DNA from: Croceicoccus sp.
Lineage (GTDB): Bacteria; Pseudomonadota; Alphaproteobacteria; Sphingomonadales; Sphingomonadaceae
DNA length: 64,000 nucleotides
Assembly: GCA_002694745.1 (NCBI GenBank)
Contig: NZMY01000014.1
Span: 1-64,000 of the forward strand
Direction: 5' to 3'
The notes beneath the pieces are model-generated. The model did no database searches. It was not told where the DNA came from and worked only from the letters and a program-made list of their open reading frames with translations. Within the stretch, counting starts at the first letter, position 1; each line of letters starts with the position of its first letter. A program made the translations under genes and the position numbers. Shown piece after piece: positions 43,643-53,644 of the stretch.

Positions 43643-44479
43643 TCAGCCCTTGATCGAAGCGGCAGGCGCCAGCTGGCGCCATGCCGCCGTCAGCACCACC
43701 GCACTGACCAGCGAGAAACCGGCAACGACCACGCTGCCGAACAGCGCGACGGCGATGCCGCCTGCCTCGGGCCCGCCGATGGCCGCGACGATCGCACCCG
43801 GAACGCTGGTCGCGACCAGATAGATCACGATCATCGCCAGCAGCAGCAGCAGGAAGAACACCAGCAGGCGCGAGGCATTGCCCTTGGTCATCGACCAGCT
43901 TGCCAGGATCGCCTCGAACGGATTGCGCGTGCCGCCTGCCGCGACGACCGGCGCGATCAGCATGGTGCGCGAATAGACCCACATCGCCAGCGCCAGCACG
44001 GGAATGACCGACAGGCCCATGACCGACTCTCCGCCGATGGCGGCAAAGGGAAGCAGCACCAGCAGCATGGCAAGGCCCACGCCCGCGCCCACCACCAGCT
44101 GCGCCGCGATCAGCGTGGGGAGCGCCTTCAATCCGGCGCCGATCGATTCGCGCACGTCGGGCCGCCCGCGCCCTGCGATCAGCACGATCACCGCCAGCAG
44201 CCCCGCGCCCTGCGCGACCAGCCCCAGCAGCATCAGCGGCCACCAGCGCGCATAGATCGCGACCATCGCCTCGCCCGCGGCCTCGCCCTCAAGCCCGGCG
44301 GGCGGTTCGGGCAGGATGAAATCGACCGCCAGCTGCGGCAGCACGAAGAACAGCCCCGCCATCACCAGCAGCACCGCGCGATTGGCGCGGATGACGCCGA
44401 CCGCGGATTTCCACGCGGCATTGGCATCGAAACGGCTACGCGGGGCGGAAGGACCGGCCGGGGGAAGATTCACGCTCAT
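43643..44479 (-). CDS. Polytopic inner-membrane protein (YciC/DUF975-like)
   Basis: The 278-aa protein has about six hydrophobic helices, for example AVLLVMAGLFFVLPQLAV, GLVAQGAGLLAVIVLIAG, VGAGVGLAMLLVLLPFAA and LLVFFLLLLLAMIVIYLVA. SRTMLIAPVVAAGGTRNPFEAILAS is a conserved-looking segment seen in proteins related to the membrane part of glycerophosphodiester phosphodiesterases. Function is unknown. ATG 44479 is divergent from lipB with only 41 bp between start codons, so their promoters must overlap. Confidence 0.7.
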   Translation of the reverse strand: MSVNLPPAGPSAPRSRFDANAAWKSAVGVIRANRAVLLVMAGLFFVLPQLAVDFILPEPPAGLEGEAAGEAMVAIYARWWPLMLLGLVAQGAGLLAVIVLIAGRGRPDVRESIGAGLKALPTLIAAQLVVGAGVGLAMLLVLLPFAAIGGESVMGLSVIPVLALAMWVYSRTMLIAPVVAAGGTRNPFEAILASWSMTKGNASRLLVFFLLLLLAMIVIYLVATSVPGAIVAAIGGPEAGGIAVALFGSVVVAGFSLVSAVVLTAAWRQLAPAASIKG

Positions 44480-44520
44480 GAGGCTTGATTTGGCATGCCA
44501 TTCGGGTCCACGCAACGCGC

Positions 44521-45225
44521 ATGGCCAGCCAAGTCGAGACAAATGACGACCAGCCGCCCGTCACGCAGGAACGGGTCGATATCGAATGGCGCCGCGAGAG
44601 CGGGCTCGTCCCCTACCGCGAGGCGCTGGCGGAGATGGAGGCGCGCAATCGCGCGATCCACGAAGGCAGCGCGAGCGAGCTGATCTGGCTGCTGGAGCAC
44701 CCGCCCGTCTATACCGCGGGCACCAGCGCGAAGGAGAGCGACATGCTCGACCCGCGTTTCGACGTGGTGCAGGCGGGGCGCGGCGGGCAGTTCACCTATC
44801 ACGGTCCGGGGCAGCGCATCGGCTATGTGCTGCTGGACCTGACGCGGCGTGCGCGCGACGTGCGCGGTTTCGTGCATGCGCTGGAAGGGTGGGTGATCGG
44901 GGCCTTGCGCGATTTCGGAGTGGACAGCTGGCGCGCGGAAGGGCGCATCGGCATCTGGACCCGCGACATCGATGGGACCGAGGCCAAGATCGGCGCGATC
45001 GGTGTGCGCGTACGGCGCTGGGTGACGATGCACGGCTTTTCGGTAAATTTGACGCCTGATCTCACGCATTTCACCGGCATCGTGCCCTGCGGGATCAGCG
45101 AATATGGCGTGACCAGCCTGCAACGGCTGGGCCTCAACGTCAGTGCCGAGCAATTCGACCGGTCGCTGCTGAAGCATGGGCAGGAATTCCTGGCCGCGCT
45201 GGACCGCGCCTGTCCCAGCGACTAG
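44521..45225 (+). CDS. lipB: Octanoyltransferase
   Basis: The 234-aa enzyme moves octanoate from ACP to lipoyl domains, such as the bkd E2 in this window. Motifs are [33 protein letters not shown], the lysine in [14 protein letters not shown] and the nucleophilic Cys in [16 protein letters not shown] start at ATG 44521 (MASQVETND). An upstream frame to 44485 overlaps the divergent promoter and is less likely. Confidence 0.95.
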   Translation: MASQVETNDDQPPVTQERVDIEWRRESGLVPYREALAEMEARNRAIHEGSASELIWLLEHPPVYTAGTSAKESDMLDPRFDVVQAGRGGQFTYHGPGQRIGYVLLDLTRRARDVRGFVHALEGWVIGALRDFGVDSWRAEGRIGIWTRDIDGTEAKIGAIGVRVRRWVTMHGFSVNLTPDLTHFTGIVPCGISEYGVTSLQRLGLNVSAEQFDRSLLKHGQEFLAALDRACPSD

Positions 45226-45236
45226 CGATTTCGCCC

Positions 45237-45548
45237 ATGAAGCTCATGCGAATCACCCTCGCGCTTGTCGGCGCGGCCCTCCTCGCCTCTTGCAGCAGCG
45301 AGCCCGAGCGTTCGGCCAATGACACGCGCGATGCGGGCGGCGAGGTGCTCGAAGGGACGATCACCGACGAGATGATCCAGCTCGACCAACTGCGCTCGCA
45401 GGGCGATCCGGCGGAGGTCGAGGCCGAGGATGCTGCCGGGGGCGATGCCGGGACAAGCGCGGGCACGGATGCGGCCGAACCGGCGGGCGGTGATGGCGAA
45501 GCGGCACCCCCCGCCGAAGCTGAGCCCGAAGAGGCAGCCGCCGAGTAG
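45237..45548 (+). CDS. Small acidic lipoprotein of unknown function
   Basis: The 103-aa precursor is MRITLALVGAALLASC-type, with lipobox LASC and a Cys around residue 19. The mature part is strongly acidic and low in complexity (Glu, Asp, Ala, Gly and Pro), with EVLEGTITDEMIQLDQL as the only segment that looks structured. I do not recognise a family. It starts 11 bp after lipB and probably shares its transcript. Confidence 0.75.
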   Translation: MKLMRITLALVGAALLASCSSEPERSANDTRDAGGEVLEGTITDEMIQLDQLRSQGDPAEVEAEDAAGGDAGTSAGTDAAEPAGGDGEAAPPAEAEPEEAAAE

Positions 45549-45566
45549 TCGCGCGGCGCCACGCCC

Positions 45567-46475
45567 ATGGACATCGAGGAGACGCGCTTCACCCGCATAG
45601 GGCGGCTGGCCATGCTGCTGGCGGCCAACGGGGTGCTGGCGCTGGGGCCGTGGCTGGTGCGGCTGGCCGATACCGGCCCCGTCGCCGCGGGGTTCTGGCG
45701 GCTGACTTTGGCGTTCCCGCTGGTGGCCTTGCTGGCGTGGAAGGAACCGGCGGGCAGGCCTGCGCTGGGCCGTTCGGGTTTCCTGATGGTGATCGGCGCG
45801 GGCGTGTTCTTCGCGCTGGATCTGGCCGCGTGGCATCTGGGGATCGAGCGGACGCGGCTGGGCAATGCGACGCTGTTCGGCAATGCTGGCAGCGTGATCC
45901 TGATCGCATGGGGCCTCGTCGCGGCAAGACAAATGCCGCGCGTGGCGGAGATCGGCGCGATCTGCGCGGCGCTGGTCGGCGCATTCCTGCTGATGGACGG
46001 ATCGTTGCAGATCTCGCATGAGAATCTGGTCGGCGATCTGTTCTCCCTGCTCGCGGGGCTGTTTTATGCGTTCTATCTGCTGATGCTGCGCAGCGTGCGG
46101 GCGCGGCTGGGGCCGTGGGGCATGCTGGCGATGGTAACCGCGGCGGGTGCGCCGGTGGCGCTGTTCGTCGCCGTCGTGCTGGGCGAGACCGTCTGGCCGA
46201 GCAATTGGACGCCTCTGCTGGTGCTGGCCTTCAGCAGCCAGATCGTGGGGCAGGGCCTGCTGATCCGGTCGCTGTCATGGTTCAGCCCGGTGGTAATCGG
46301 GCTGGCCCTGCTGACCCAGCCCGCGATTTCGGCACTGACGGGCTTTCTGGCGTTCGGCGAAATGCTGTCGTTGCAGGATCTGACGGGCATGGCCCTGATG
46401 GGGGCGGCACTGGCATTGGCGCGCGCTGCCGAGCCGCGCGCGCGGGCGGCCAAGCCCCGCGTGCCGCGTCCCTAG
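45567..46475 (+). CDS. DMT superfamily (EamA) transporter
   Basis: The 302-aa membrane protein has ten predicted helices in two EamA repeats: LAMLLAANGVLALGPWLVRL to AEIGAICAALVGAFLLMDGS, and NLVGDLFSLLAGLFYAFYLL to LTGMALMGAALALARA. PVAAGFWRLTLAFPLVALL is typical of the first repeat. The substrate is unknown (metabolite export). Its stop codon overlaps the convergent DUF2254 gene by 4 bp. Confidence 0.87.
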   Translation: MDIEETRFTRIGRLAMLLAANGVLALGPWLVRLADTGPVAAGFWRLTLAFPLVALLAWKEPAGRPALGRSGFLMVIGAGVFFALDLAAWHLGIERTRLGNATLFGNAGSVILIAWGLVAARQMPRVAEIGAICAALVGAFLLMDGSLQISHENLVGDLFSLLAGLFYAFYLLMLRSVRARLGPWGMLAMVTAAGAPVALFVAVVLGETVWPSNWTPLLVLAFSSQIVGQGLLIRSLSWFSPVVIGLALLTQPAISALTGFLAFGEMLSLQDLTGMALMGAALALARAAEPRARAAKPRVPRP

Positions 46476-47791
46476 CGCATATGCGCGAGGAACTGGCGGT
46501 GGCGTTCGTGGACCTCTGCCAGATCCGGCCCGGCCAGCGCGACATCCGCCTGCGCCAGCAGCCTTGCGCCTTCCTCGCGCAGCACGACCATGCGGCGGTC
46601 GCTGCGCACGGCGTCGGCGCAGTTCTCCAGCGCCTGATACATGCAGATCGTCGCCTTGCGGCTGGTCGCCACCGCCGAACGCGCCGCGCCGAAGCCCGAA
46701 GCGACATAGCCCCTGAAATCGGTGGTAAGCGGCACGACGCGCTTTTCGTCGCGGTTGGTGGCTTCGTCATTGGCCGATTCGCGCAGGATTCGCGTGCCCA
46801 GCTCGGCCGTGGCGGCACCGATCCAGTGCAGCGCGGTCATCGCGGTGAACGGGTCGTTGATGCCGGGCGACAGCGCGCGCAGGGCGATCTCGACCAGCTC
46901 GTCCATCAGGAAGCGCAGATCCTGCGTCGGGGTGCGCAGGCCCGACAGGACGAAGCAGTCGCGCACGTCCTTTTGAATCGGCGCGTCGCCCGCCATCCCA
47001 TGGATCCCCGCCAGCGCGCGAGGCGGGTGGATGAAATCGCCCGCCTCGACGAACAGAACGATGCGCCCGTCATGCTCCTTGGCGATATCCTCGAGCCCGT
47101 CGAAATCGATGATCTCGATATAGCCCGCGCGTTCGGCGCGGACCTCGGCCTCGGTATCGACGTCGGGATCCTCGACCTCGTCGCCCTCCTGCGGGAAGCG
47201 GCGCTGGATCTGGCGGATCAGGCGCTTGCCGATATCCTCGAGCACCGTGTTGATGCGGATCGAATCGGGGACATGGTTGAGGAAGAAGACCAGCACGGCG
47301 ATCGAGGTCAGCATCAGCGCAATCGCCACCAGCAGCGACATCTGCGGGACGAAGCCGGGCAGCGCATCGCCGTTCAGCGCCGCGGCGGGCGATTCGTCCT
47401 CTCGGCGCACCACGCGTAGCACCATCACCGCATAGACGAAGGTGCCGATAAAGGTCGCAAGGCTGAGCTGGTTGCCCTTGTCCTCCATGAAATTGGTCAG
47501 CAGGCGCGGGCCATAGGTGCCGCTGGCATAGGACACCGCGACGATGGTGATCGAGAACACGGTGGCGGCCACGCCAATGGTGCTGCCCGCGATCACCTGC
47601 AGCATGTCGCTGGCGCCGCCCGGACGCGCAGGGACCAGCCAGTCGCTGCCCACGAAATAGTCTTCCGACAGATTGCGGTCGAGCGCGACCATGCCCAGCG
47701 CCAGAAAGAAGGCGAGGATCGAGAAGATGGCCGGATAGAACCAGTAGCTGGCGTTGATCCGGCTCCAGAGCGAGAGCAGGCGGGCGGTCAT
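46472..47791 (-). CDS. DUF2254 membrane protein
   Basis: The 439-aa protein has four N-terminal membrane helices within about residues 15-170 (FYPAIFSILAFFLALGMVAL, GSTIGVAATVFSITIVAVSY, MSLLVAIALMLTSIAVLVFF). SITIVAVSYASGTYGPRLL is a DUF2254 hallmark. A long soluble C-terminal part includes LRALSPGINDPFTAMTALHW. The family's function is unknown to me. It is convergent and 4-bp overlapping with the EamA gene. Confidence 0.88.
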   Translation of the reverse strand: MTARLLSLWSRINASYWFYPAIFSILAFFLALGMVALDRNLSEDYFVGSDWLVPARPGGASDMLQVIAGSTIGVAATVFSITIVAVSYASGTYGPRLLTNFMEDKGNQLSLATFIGTFVYAVMVLRVVRREDESPAAALNGDALPGFVPQMSLLVAIALMLTSIAVLVFFLNHVPDSIRINTVLEDIGKRLIRQIQRRFPQEGDEVEDPDVDTEAEVRAERAGYIEIIDFDGLEDIAKEHDGRIVLFVEAGDFIHPPRALAGIHGMAGDAPIQKDVRDCFVLSGLRTPTQDLRFLMDELVEIALRALSPGINDPFTAMTALHWIGAATAELGTRILRESANDEATNRDEKRVVPLTTDFRGYVASGFGAARSAVATSRKATICMYQALENCADAVRSDRRMVVLREEGARLLAQADVALAGPDLAEVHERHRQFLAHMR

Positions 47792-47834
47792 TGGCGGATG
47801 AACGCGCCGCGCCGCTTTCGGGTCCGGGCGCGGG

Positions 47835-48868
47835 TTATTGACCGGTTCCGAACACCGCCGTTTCGCGCAGGCCTGTGCTGTCGATCCGCCCGCGATGCAT
47901 GCCCGGCGTGTTGAAGGCGAAAGCGGTACTGCCGTCGGGCGCGGCGACGATCACCCCGCCGTCGCCGCCCAGATCGCCGACTTCGCCGATGACATGGGTT
48001 GCGGCCTGCTCGGCGGTTTCGCCTTCGAACCGCATGCGCGCACAGATTTCATGCGCCACGCCCAGCCGGATGAAATATTCGCCCGCGCCGGTGGCGGAGA
48101 TCGCGCAGGCGCGGTCGTCGGCATAGGTGCCCGCGCCGATCACCGGCGAATCGCCCACGCGGCCCCAGCGCTTGCCGGTCAGCCCGCCGGTCGAGGTGGC
48201 GGCGGCGACATGGCCGCTGGTATCGACCGCGACCGCGCCGACGGTGCCGTATTTGAGGTCGGCGTCGAACCAGTCCTCGCCGCTGGCGACGCGGTCGCGG
48301 AATTCCTGCCACTGGCGGCGGCGTTCCTCGGTCGCGAAATAGGAGGGGTCGACCTGTTCGAGGCCCTGTTCCCTGGCAAAGACATTCGCGCCGTCATGCG
48401 CGAGGAAGACATGCGGGCTGTGTTCCATGACCGCGCGCGCGGCGGTGACCGGGTTCTTCGTGGTCAGGATGCCCGCGACCGCGCCAGCCTTGCGCGTCTC
48501 GCCGTCCATGATCGCGGCGTCGAGCTCGTTCTTGCCCTCGAAGGTGAACACCGCGCCGCGGCCCGCGTTGAACAGCGGGTCGTCCTCCAGCACCATCACC
48601 GCCGCCTGCACCGCGTCCATCGCCGCGCCGCCATCGGACAGGACCTTGCCGCCCGCCTCCAGCGCCTTGTCGAGCGCGGCGCGATATTCGGCGACCTGTT
48701 CGGGGGTATAGCGATCGGGTGTCAGAACGCCTGCGCCGCCATGGATGGCGAGCGACCAGCGGGGGGTATCGGTCATGGAATCCTCTTGTGCGGCGGCCGG
48801 GGAGGCCAGCAGCGCCGCGGTGGCGGCGGCTGCGATAACGGGGGCGATCAGGCGGAGGAGCGACCGCA

Positions 48869-48869
<1 letters not shown>
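47835..48869 (-). CDS. Secreted isoaspartyl peptidase / L-asparaginase (Ntn hydrolase)
   Basis: The 344-aa precursor has a Sec signal peptide (LLRLIAPVIAAAATAALLAS, then PAAAQED). The Ntn-hydrolase sequence WSLAIHGGAGVL follows, with GAVAGILTTKNPVTAARAVM. The autocleavage site Thr is in KYGTVGAVAVDTSGH, generating alpha and beta chains. The beta chain contains TGGLTGKRWGRVGDSP and ATGAGEYFIR. It cleaves isoaspartyl dipeptides and asparagine, presumably in the periplasm. The start overlaps the nadA stop as TGATG, so it is coupled to NAD synthesis for no obvious reason. Confidence 0.92.
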
Positions 48870-49858
<989 letters not shown>

Positions 49859-49921
49859 TTGGGAAGGCTCCTTGGTGATCGCCTTCCAGATGGACTGCCC
49901 ATCCGCCGAGTTCAAGCGGTG

Positions 49922-50707
49922 TTACATGGTGAAGCCCGGCGGGATGAACGCCTCCATCGGCCGTTCGCCGCCGGGGGTGCCTGCGGTGAACGCCTCGGTC
50001 ATGGCGATGCCCCATGGGGAATAGGCGATCAGATCTGCCGCCAGCTGCACCGCCAGTACCGCGCCGATGCCCCAAAACCACGCGGGATGGACGCGGCCGG
50101 TCACGATCTTGTCGCGGATCATGCCGATGGCGGGCCAGACCAGCACCACGACGAGCATGAAATGCCACGCATGCGGGATCAGCAGCGGCAGCGGGATGAT
50201 GCGGCCCAGCCCCGGCCCCGTCAGGATCGCAAAGCCCGTCAGCATCAGCCGCCGGTGCCATCCCGAATAGCGCCGCGCCCGCAGCGAGGCGAAGGCCAGC
50301 CCCGCAAAGGCCAGCAGATGCGCGGTGTTGGAAAACAGGAACTGGTTCTTGTCGAAGAAGAACGGCCCGCCGGTGCGCTGCGACACGGTGAGCGACAGCG
50401 CGATCCCGACCACCACCATCAGCGGGATCCACGCAAAGGACACCATGCCCAGCGTCCGGTGCAGACGGACATGATTGCCCACGATCAATATGTTCTGCGC
50501 CAGATAGAGCGCGACCCAGCCGAAGAACACCAGCGCATGGGCATGGAAGATCAACGGCACGGCAAAGGTCGAGCGCCCCATCGCCAGATGGAGCGAAAAG
50601 CCGACCACGATGGTCAGCGACATGATGGCAGCAAGATAAAGATAGAAACGGCGTTCGGCCGCTTCGGCCGTGTTCGGCGCGGCTTGCGCAAAGGATGATG
50701 TCGCCAT
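49922..50707 (-). CDS. Seven-helix membrane protein of unknown function
   Basis: The 261-aa protein has seven hydrophobic segments, including YLYLAAIMSLTIVVGFSLHL, LVFFGWVALYLAQNILIVG and HFMLVVVLVWPAIGMIRDKI. Several histidines sit at helix positions (FHAHALVF, HRTLG, NTAHLLAF, PHAWHF), a pattern that could bind haem as in cytochrome-b561-like proteins. That is only a suggestion. ATG 50707 is preceded by GGAGGAGG. It lies 63 bp upstream of nadA and probably shares its transcription unit. Confidence 0.72.
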   Translation of the reverse strand: MATSSFAQAAPNTAEAAERRFYLYLAAIMSLTIVVGFSLHLAMGRSTFAVPLIFHAHALVFFGWVALYLAQNILIVGNHVRLHRTLGMVSFAWIPLMVVVGIALSLTVSQRTGGPFFFDKNQFLFSNTAHLLAFAGLAFASLRARRYSGWHRRLMLTGFAILTGPGLGRIIPLPLLIPHAWHFMLVVVLVWPAIGMIRDKIVTGRVHPAWFWGIGAVLAVQLAADLIAYSPWGIAMTEAFTAGTPGGERPMEAFIPPGFTM

Positions 50708-50772
50708 CAGCCTGACCCTCCTCCAATTCGACCCGGCGCGCTTTTACTCCGGTTCGCGAGAAAAGGGAAAGG

Positions 50773-51648
50773 TCAGTTCGTCAGGCTCCATGTATCGTCG
50801 GTCGAAATGACTTCCCCGCGTCTTGCAAGGTCGGTGAGATGGGCAAGTACCGACATGCCCGCCGCGCCGACCAGCCGCGAATCGAGACCCTTATACATGG
50901 CCGTTACCATCTCCGGGATCGGCTTGGGCCCCTCCTGCAACTGGCGCAGGATCTGGCGCTCGCGCTGGCGGCGGTGGCCGATCATGCCGCGCACCAGCTG
51001 GCGCGTGTTGGTCACCGGTGCGCCGTGCGCGGGGTAATAGACTGTGTCCTCGCGCTGGTGCAGCAGATCCATGCTGGCCATGTACTGGCCCATGTCGCCA
51101 TCGGGAGGGATGACGACCGTGGTCGACCAGCCCATCACGTGATCGCCGGTGAACAGCGCGCCGCTTTCCTCAAGCGCGAAGCAGAGATGGTTCGAGGTGT
51201 GGCCGGGCGTCGCCACCGCGGTCAGCGTCCAGCCGTCGCCGGTCAGCCGCTCGCCATCGGCCAGCACGCGGTCGGGGGTGTAGGTCGGGTCGAAGGGCGC
51301 GTCGCCGCGCGGACCGATGCTTTCGAGATTGAGCGCCGCGCAGCCGATGATGGGCGCGCCGGTGCGCTGTTTCAGCGGCGCGGCGGCGGGGGAATGGTCG
51401 CGGTGCGTGTGGGTGCAGCAGATGGCGACGACCCTGGCATCGCCGATGGCGGCGATCAGCGCGTCGATATGCTCGGCCTCGTCCGGGCCGGGGTCGATGA
51501 CCGCGACATCGCTGCCAGCGCCCACCAGATAGGTCTGCGTGCCGTGGAGGGTAAAGGCGCTGGGATTATCCGCCAGCACGCGGCGCACCAAAGGTTCGAG
51601 CGTGACGGCGGTGCCGACGGGTGGGGCGGGTTCGGTCTGGGAAGCCAT
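50773..51648 (-). CDS. MBL-fold metallo-hydrolase (LACTB2-like)
   Basis: The 291-aa protein has the zinc motif [40 protein letters not shown] and YPAHGAPV, which provide the dinuclear metal ligands. A C-terminal winged-helix-like segment ([20 protein letters not shown]) is as in LACTB2/beta-lactamase-like 2 proteins. The human relative is an endoribonuclease, but bacterial members are often thioesterases or unknown. It is followed 65 bp later by the seven-helix membrane protein gene. Confidence 0.86.
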   Translation of the reverse strand: MASQTEPAPPVGTAVTLEPLVRRVLADNPSAFTLHGTQTYLVGAGSDVAVIDPGPDEAEHIDALIAAIGDARVVAICCTHTHRDHSPAAAPLKQRTGAPIIGCAALNLESIGPRGDAPFDPTYTPDRVLADGERLTGDGWTLTAVATPGHTSNHLCFALEESGALFTGDHVMGWSTTVVIPPDGDMGQYMASMDLLHQREDTVYYPAHGAPVTNTRQLVRGMIGHRRQRERQILRQLQEGPKPIPEMVTAMYKGLDSRLVGAAGMSVLAHLTDLARRGEVISTDDTWSLTN

Positions 51649-51685
51649 GGCGCCGATATGGGGGCGCGGCGAGCCGCTGTCGAGT

Positions 51686-52477
51686 TTACGCGGTTCCGCA
51701 GGCCGAGCAGCCGGGGTCCTTCAACACGCGGATCGTGCGCAGCGCCGGCTTCAGCCCGTCGAACAGTTGCAATTGCCCGTATTGCGGATCGCCCAGCGCC
51801 GAGATGCCCGAAAGCGCGATCCGCACCGCCATCATCGCGCCCATGCTGCCCGCCATGCCGGTGAACGCGCCCAGCACGCCGTCGGCGGCGCAGGTGTCGC
51901 AGTCCTCGGCATCGAAGGCGTCGCCCACCCAGCAGCGATAGCAGGGCTGATCGGGCAGGTGCCCCGCGAAATTGGCCATTTGCGCCTGAAAGCGGCCCAC
52001 GGCGGCGCTGCTCAGCGGCTTGCCCAGCACGGTGCAGGCGTCGGACACCGCGAGGCGCGTCGCGAAATTGTCGCAGCCGTCGAGGATCTGGTCGGCGTCC
52101 GCCAAAAGGTCTTCGGCATTCGCGGGGGTGATGCGCTGGGCGATGGGTGTGACCGCCAGCGCGGGATCGAAGCGGCGCACCCATGCGGCGGCGGCCTCGG
52201 CCTTGGGCTTGCCGAGGTCGGCCCCCGTAAAGATCGTCTGGCGCTGGAGGTTGCTTGCCTCGACCGCATCGTCGTCGATGATGGTGATGCGCCCGAAACC
52301 CGCCGCGGCGAGATACTGGATCGCGGGCGAGCCGATGCCGCCCGCGCCGATCACAGCGACATGCGCCGAGGCGAGCCGCGCCTGACCGGCGCCGCCGATT
52401 TCGGGCAGCACGATATGGCGGGCGAATCGCTCCAGCCTTGCGGGGTCTGCGAAAGGGTCTGGCCTGGGATCGTTCAT
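51686..52477 (-). CDS. HesA/MoeB/ThiF family adenylyltransferase (E1-like)
   Basis: The 263-aa protein activates the C-terminus of a ubiquitin-like sulfur carrier (MoaD or ThiS). [16 protein letters not shown] and [20 protein letters not shown] are typical, followed by [15 protein letters not shown]. Two CxxC pairs, CYRCWVG and CSACG, form a structural zinc site. [12 protein letters not shown] corresponds to the catalytic Cys segment. There is no C-terminal rhodanese domain. Assignment between MoeB and ThiF is open. I start at ATG 52477; the frame to 52570 is non-conserved. It is divergent from rpsT. Confidence 0.88.
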   Translation of the reverse strand: MNDPRPDPFADPARLERFARHIVLPEIGGAGQARLASAHVAVIGAGGIGSPAIQYLAAAGFGRITIIDDDAVEASNLQRQTIFTGADLGKPKAEAAAAWVRRFDPALAVTPIAQRITPANAEDLLADADQILDGCDNFATRLAVSDACTVLGKPLSSAAVGRFQAQMANFAGHLPDQPCYRCWVGDAFDAEDCDTCAADGVLGAFTGMAGSMGAMMAVRIALSGISALGDPQYGQLQLFDGLKPALRTIRVLKDPGCSACGTA

Positions 52478-52753
52478 CGCCTTGCCCTTGCCGCGCACGT
52501 GCGAGAAGGGCAAGGGCTGCTGCCGCGAGCGCGGTTTCCGTTTCATCCGGCAAAACTTGACGATTCGCATCCGCGCCGCTATGCGCCGCGCTTTCCGTGG
52601 GTCGAGCCCTTTTCGGGCCGCGATTCCGCGTGGATTTCACATACGGATTTCGGGCTGCACGGACAATCGACTGGCAGCCGCCAACCGGTCTTGAACCAAC
52701 AGCGGGTTGCACGTCAGCCAATATGGCCCGTCAGCCAAGAAGGAATATTACGA

Positions 52754-53014
52754 ATGGCCAATACGCCGCAGGCGCGCAAGCGCATCCGCCGCAACGAGCG
52801 GCGCGCCGAAGTGAACGGAAACCGCGTCAGCCGCATCCGCAGCTTCGTCAAGAAGGTCGAGCTCGCGATCGAAAGCGGCGACAAGGAAGCGGCCCAGACC
52901 GCGCTGGCCGGTGCACAGCCCGAACTGCAGCGCGGCGTGGCGCGCGGCGTGATGCACAAGAACACCGCCTCGCGTAAGATGAGCCGTCTGACCAAGCGCG
53001 TCGCCGCTCTCTGA
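52754..53014 (+). CDS. rpsT: 30S ribosomal protein S20
   Basis: The 86-aa very basic protein reads [20 protein letters not shown] at the start and has [20 protein letters not shown] at the end, both diagnostic of S20. AAGGA lies 9 nt before the ATG. The open frame extends far upstream without meaning. rpsT next to dnaA is common in alphaproteobacteria. A strong terminator follows at 53170-53196. Confidence 0.97.
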   Translation: MANTPQARKRIRRNERRAEVNGNRVSRIRSFVKKVELAIESGDKEAAQTALAGAQPELQRGVARGVMHKNTASRKMSRLTKRVAAL

Positions 53015-53644
53015 CCTTGTCTGCCCCGTATCCGGCCGCCATGGCGGCGGGCGGGGCGACCGGCTGACGGGATTCGTGCGCGAGTCTCGAAGCTTTCACA
53101 TTCTGCAATTCGCTGCTCGGTGATTCGGACCGATTCGGTCTTTCACACGCAGCGAAATTGCCGCCCAAGGGCCGGAGATGACCTCTCCGGCCTTTTGCGT
53201 TGTAGCAAACGCCATCGGCCCATCCGACCCGCCGGATCTCACGGTGACGCAAATCCCGCGATTCGGGCGTGGTAGCGCAACCAAAAATGGCGCTATTCAG
53301 CGGGTTACAGGCAAAGCATAGCAATTCTGCGACGTTGCGCGAGTCAACTGCCAATATTTCAGAATTTTTACGTGTCCACACTTGCCGCTCGGCCCTCCAC
53401 AGCCTTAGAAACTGACTCGCCGGTCAATTCATGAGCGGCACCAATGGACAACGCAGATTCATCTTCCTGCCGTTAGGGGTCGGCAGAGGATTGTTGAGCT
53501 ATGCCTTTTACAGGGGCATGGTGCGCGGGGGCGATTTTTTAAGGATCGTATCCGCGTTTGCAGCCGTTTTGGTGCCACGATGCAGGCCGGTCGTTCGAGT
53601 GGGACAACTTGGGTTTTTACGGGTCGGGATCGAAAGAGGTGGTG
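53015..53644. other. 630-bp rpsT-dnaA intergenic region
   Basis: After the rpsT terminator, roughly 450 bp precede dnaA with a locally AT-richer tract (for example CAATATTTCAGAATTTTTACG near 53350). Only degenerate DnaA-box-like sites are seen, such as GTGTCCACA near 53374. A small open frame at 53431-53697 overlaps the dnaA start region and shows no family resemblance. I find no box cluster that would prove an origin here. The region should hold the dnaA promoter. Confidence 0.5.
53170..53196 (+). terminator. Intrinsic terminator of rpsT
   Basis: A perfect 8-bp stem GGCCGGAG/CTCCGGCC with a 7-nt loop ATGACCT is followed by TTTT. It begins about 155 bp after the rpsT stop. Confidence 0.85.

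Noticed and set aside
53370..53380. DnaA box (GTGTCCACA)
   Set aside because: It has two mismatches to TTATCCACA and is isolated, so it is not enough to call an origin.
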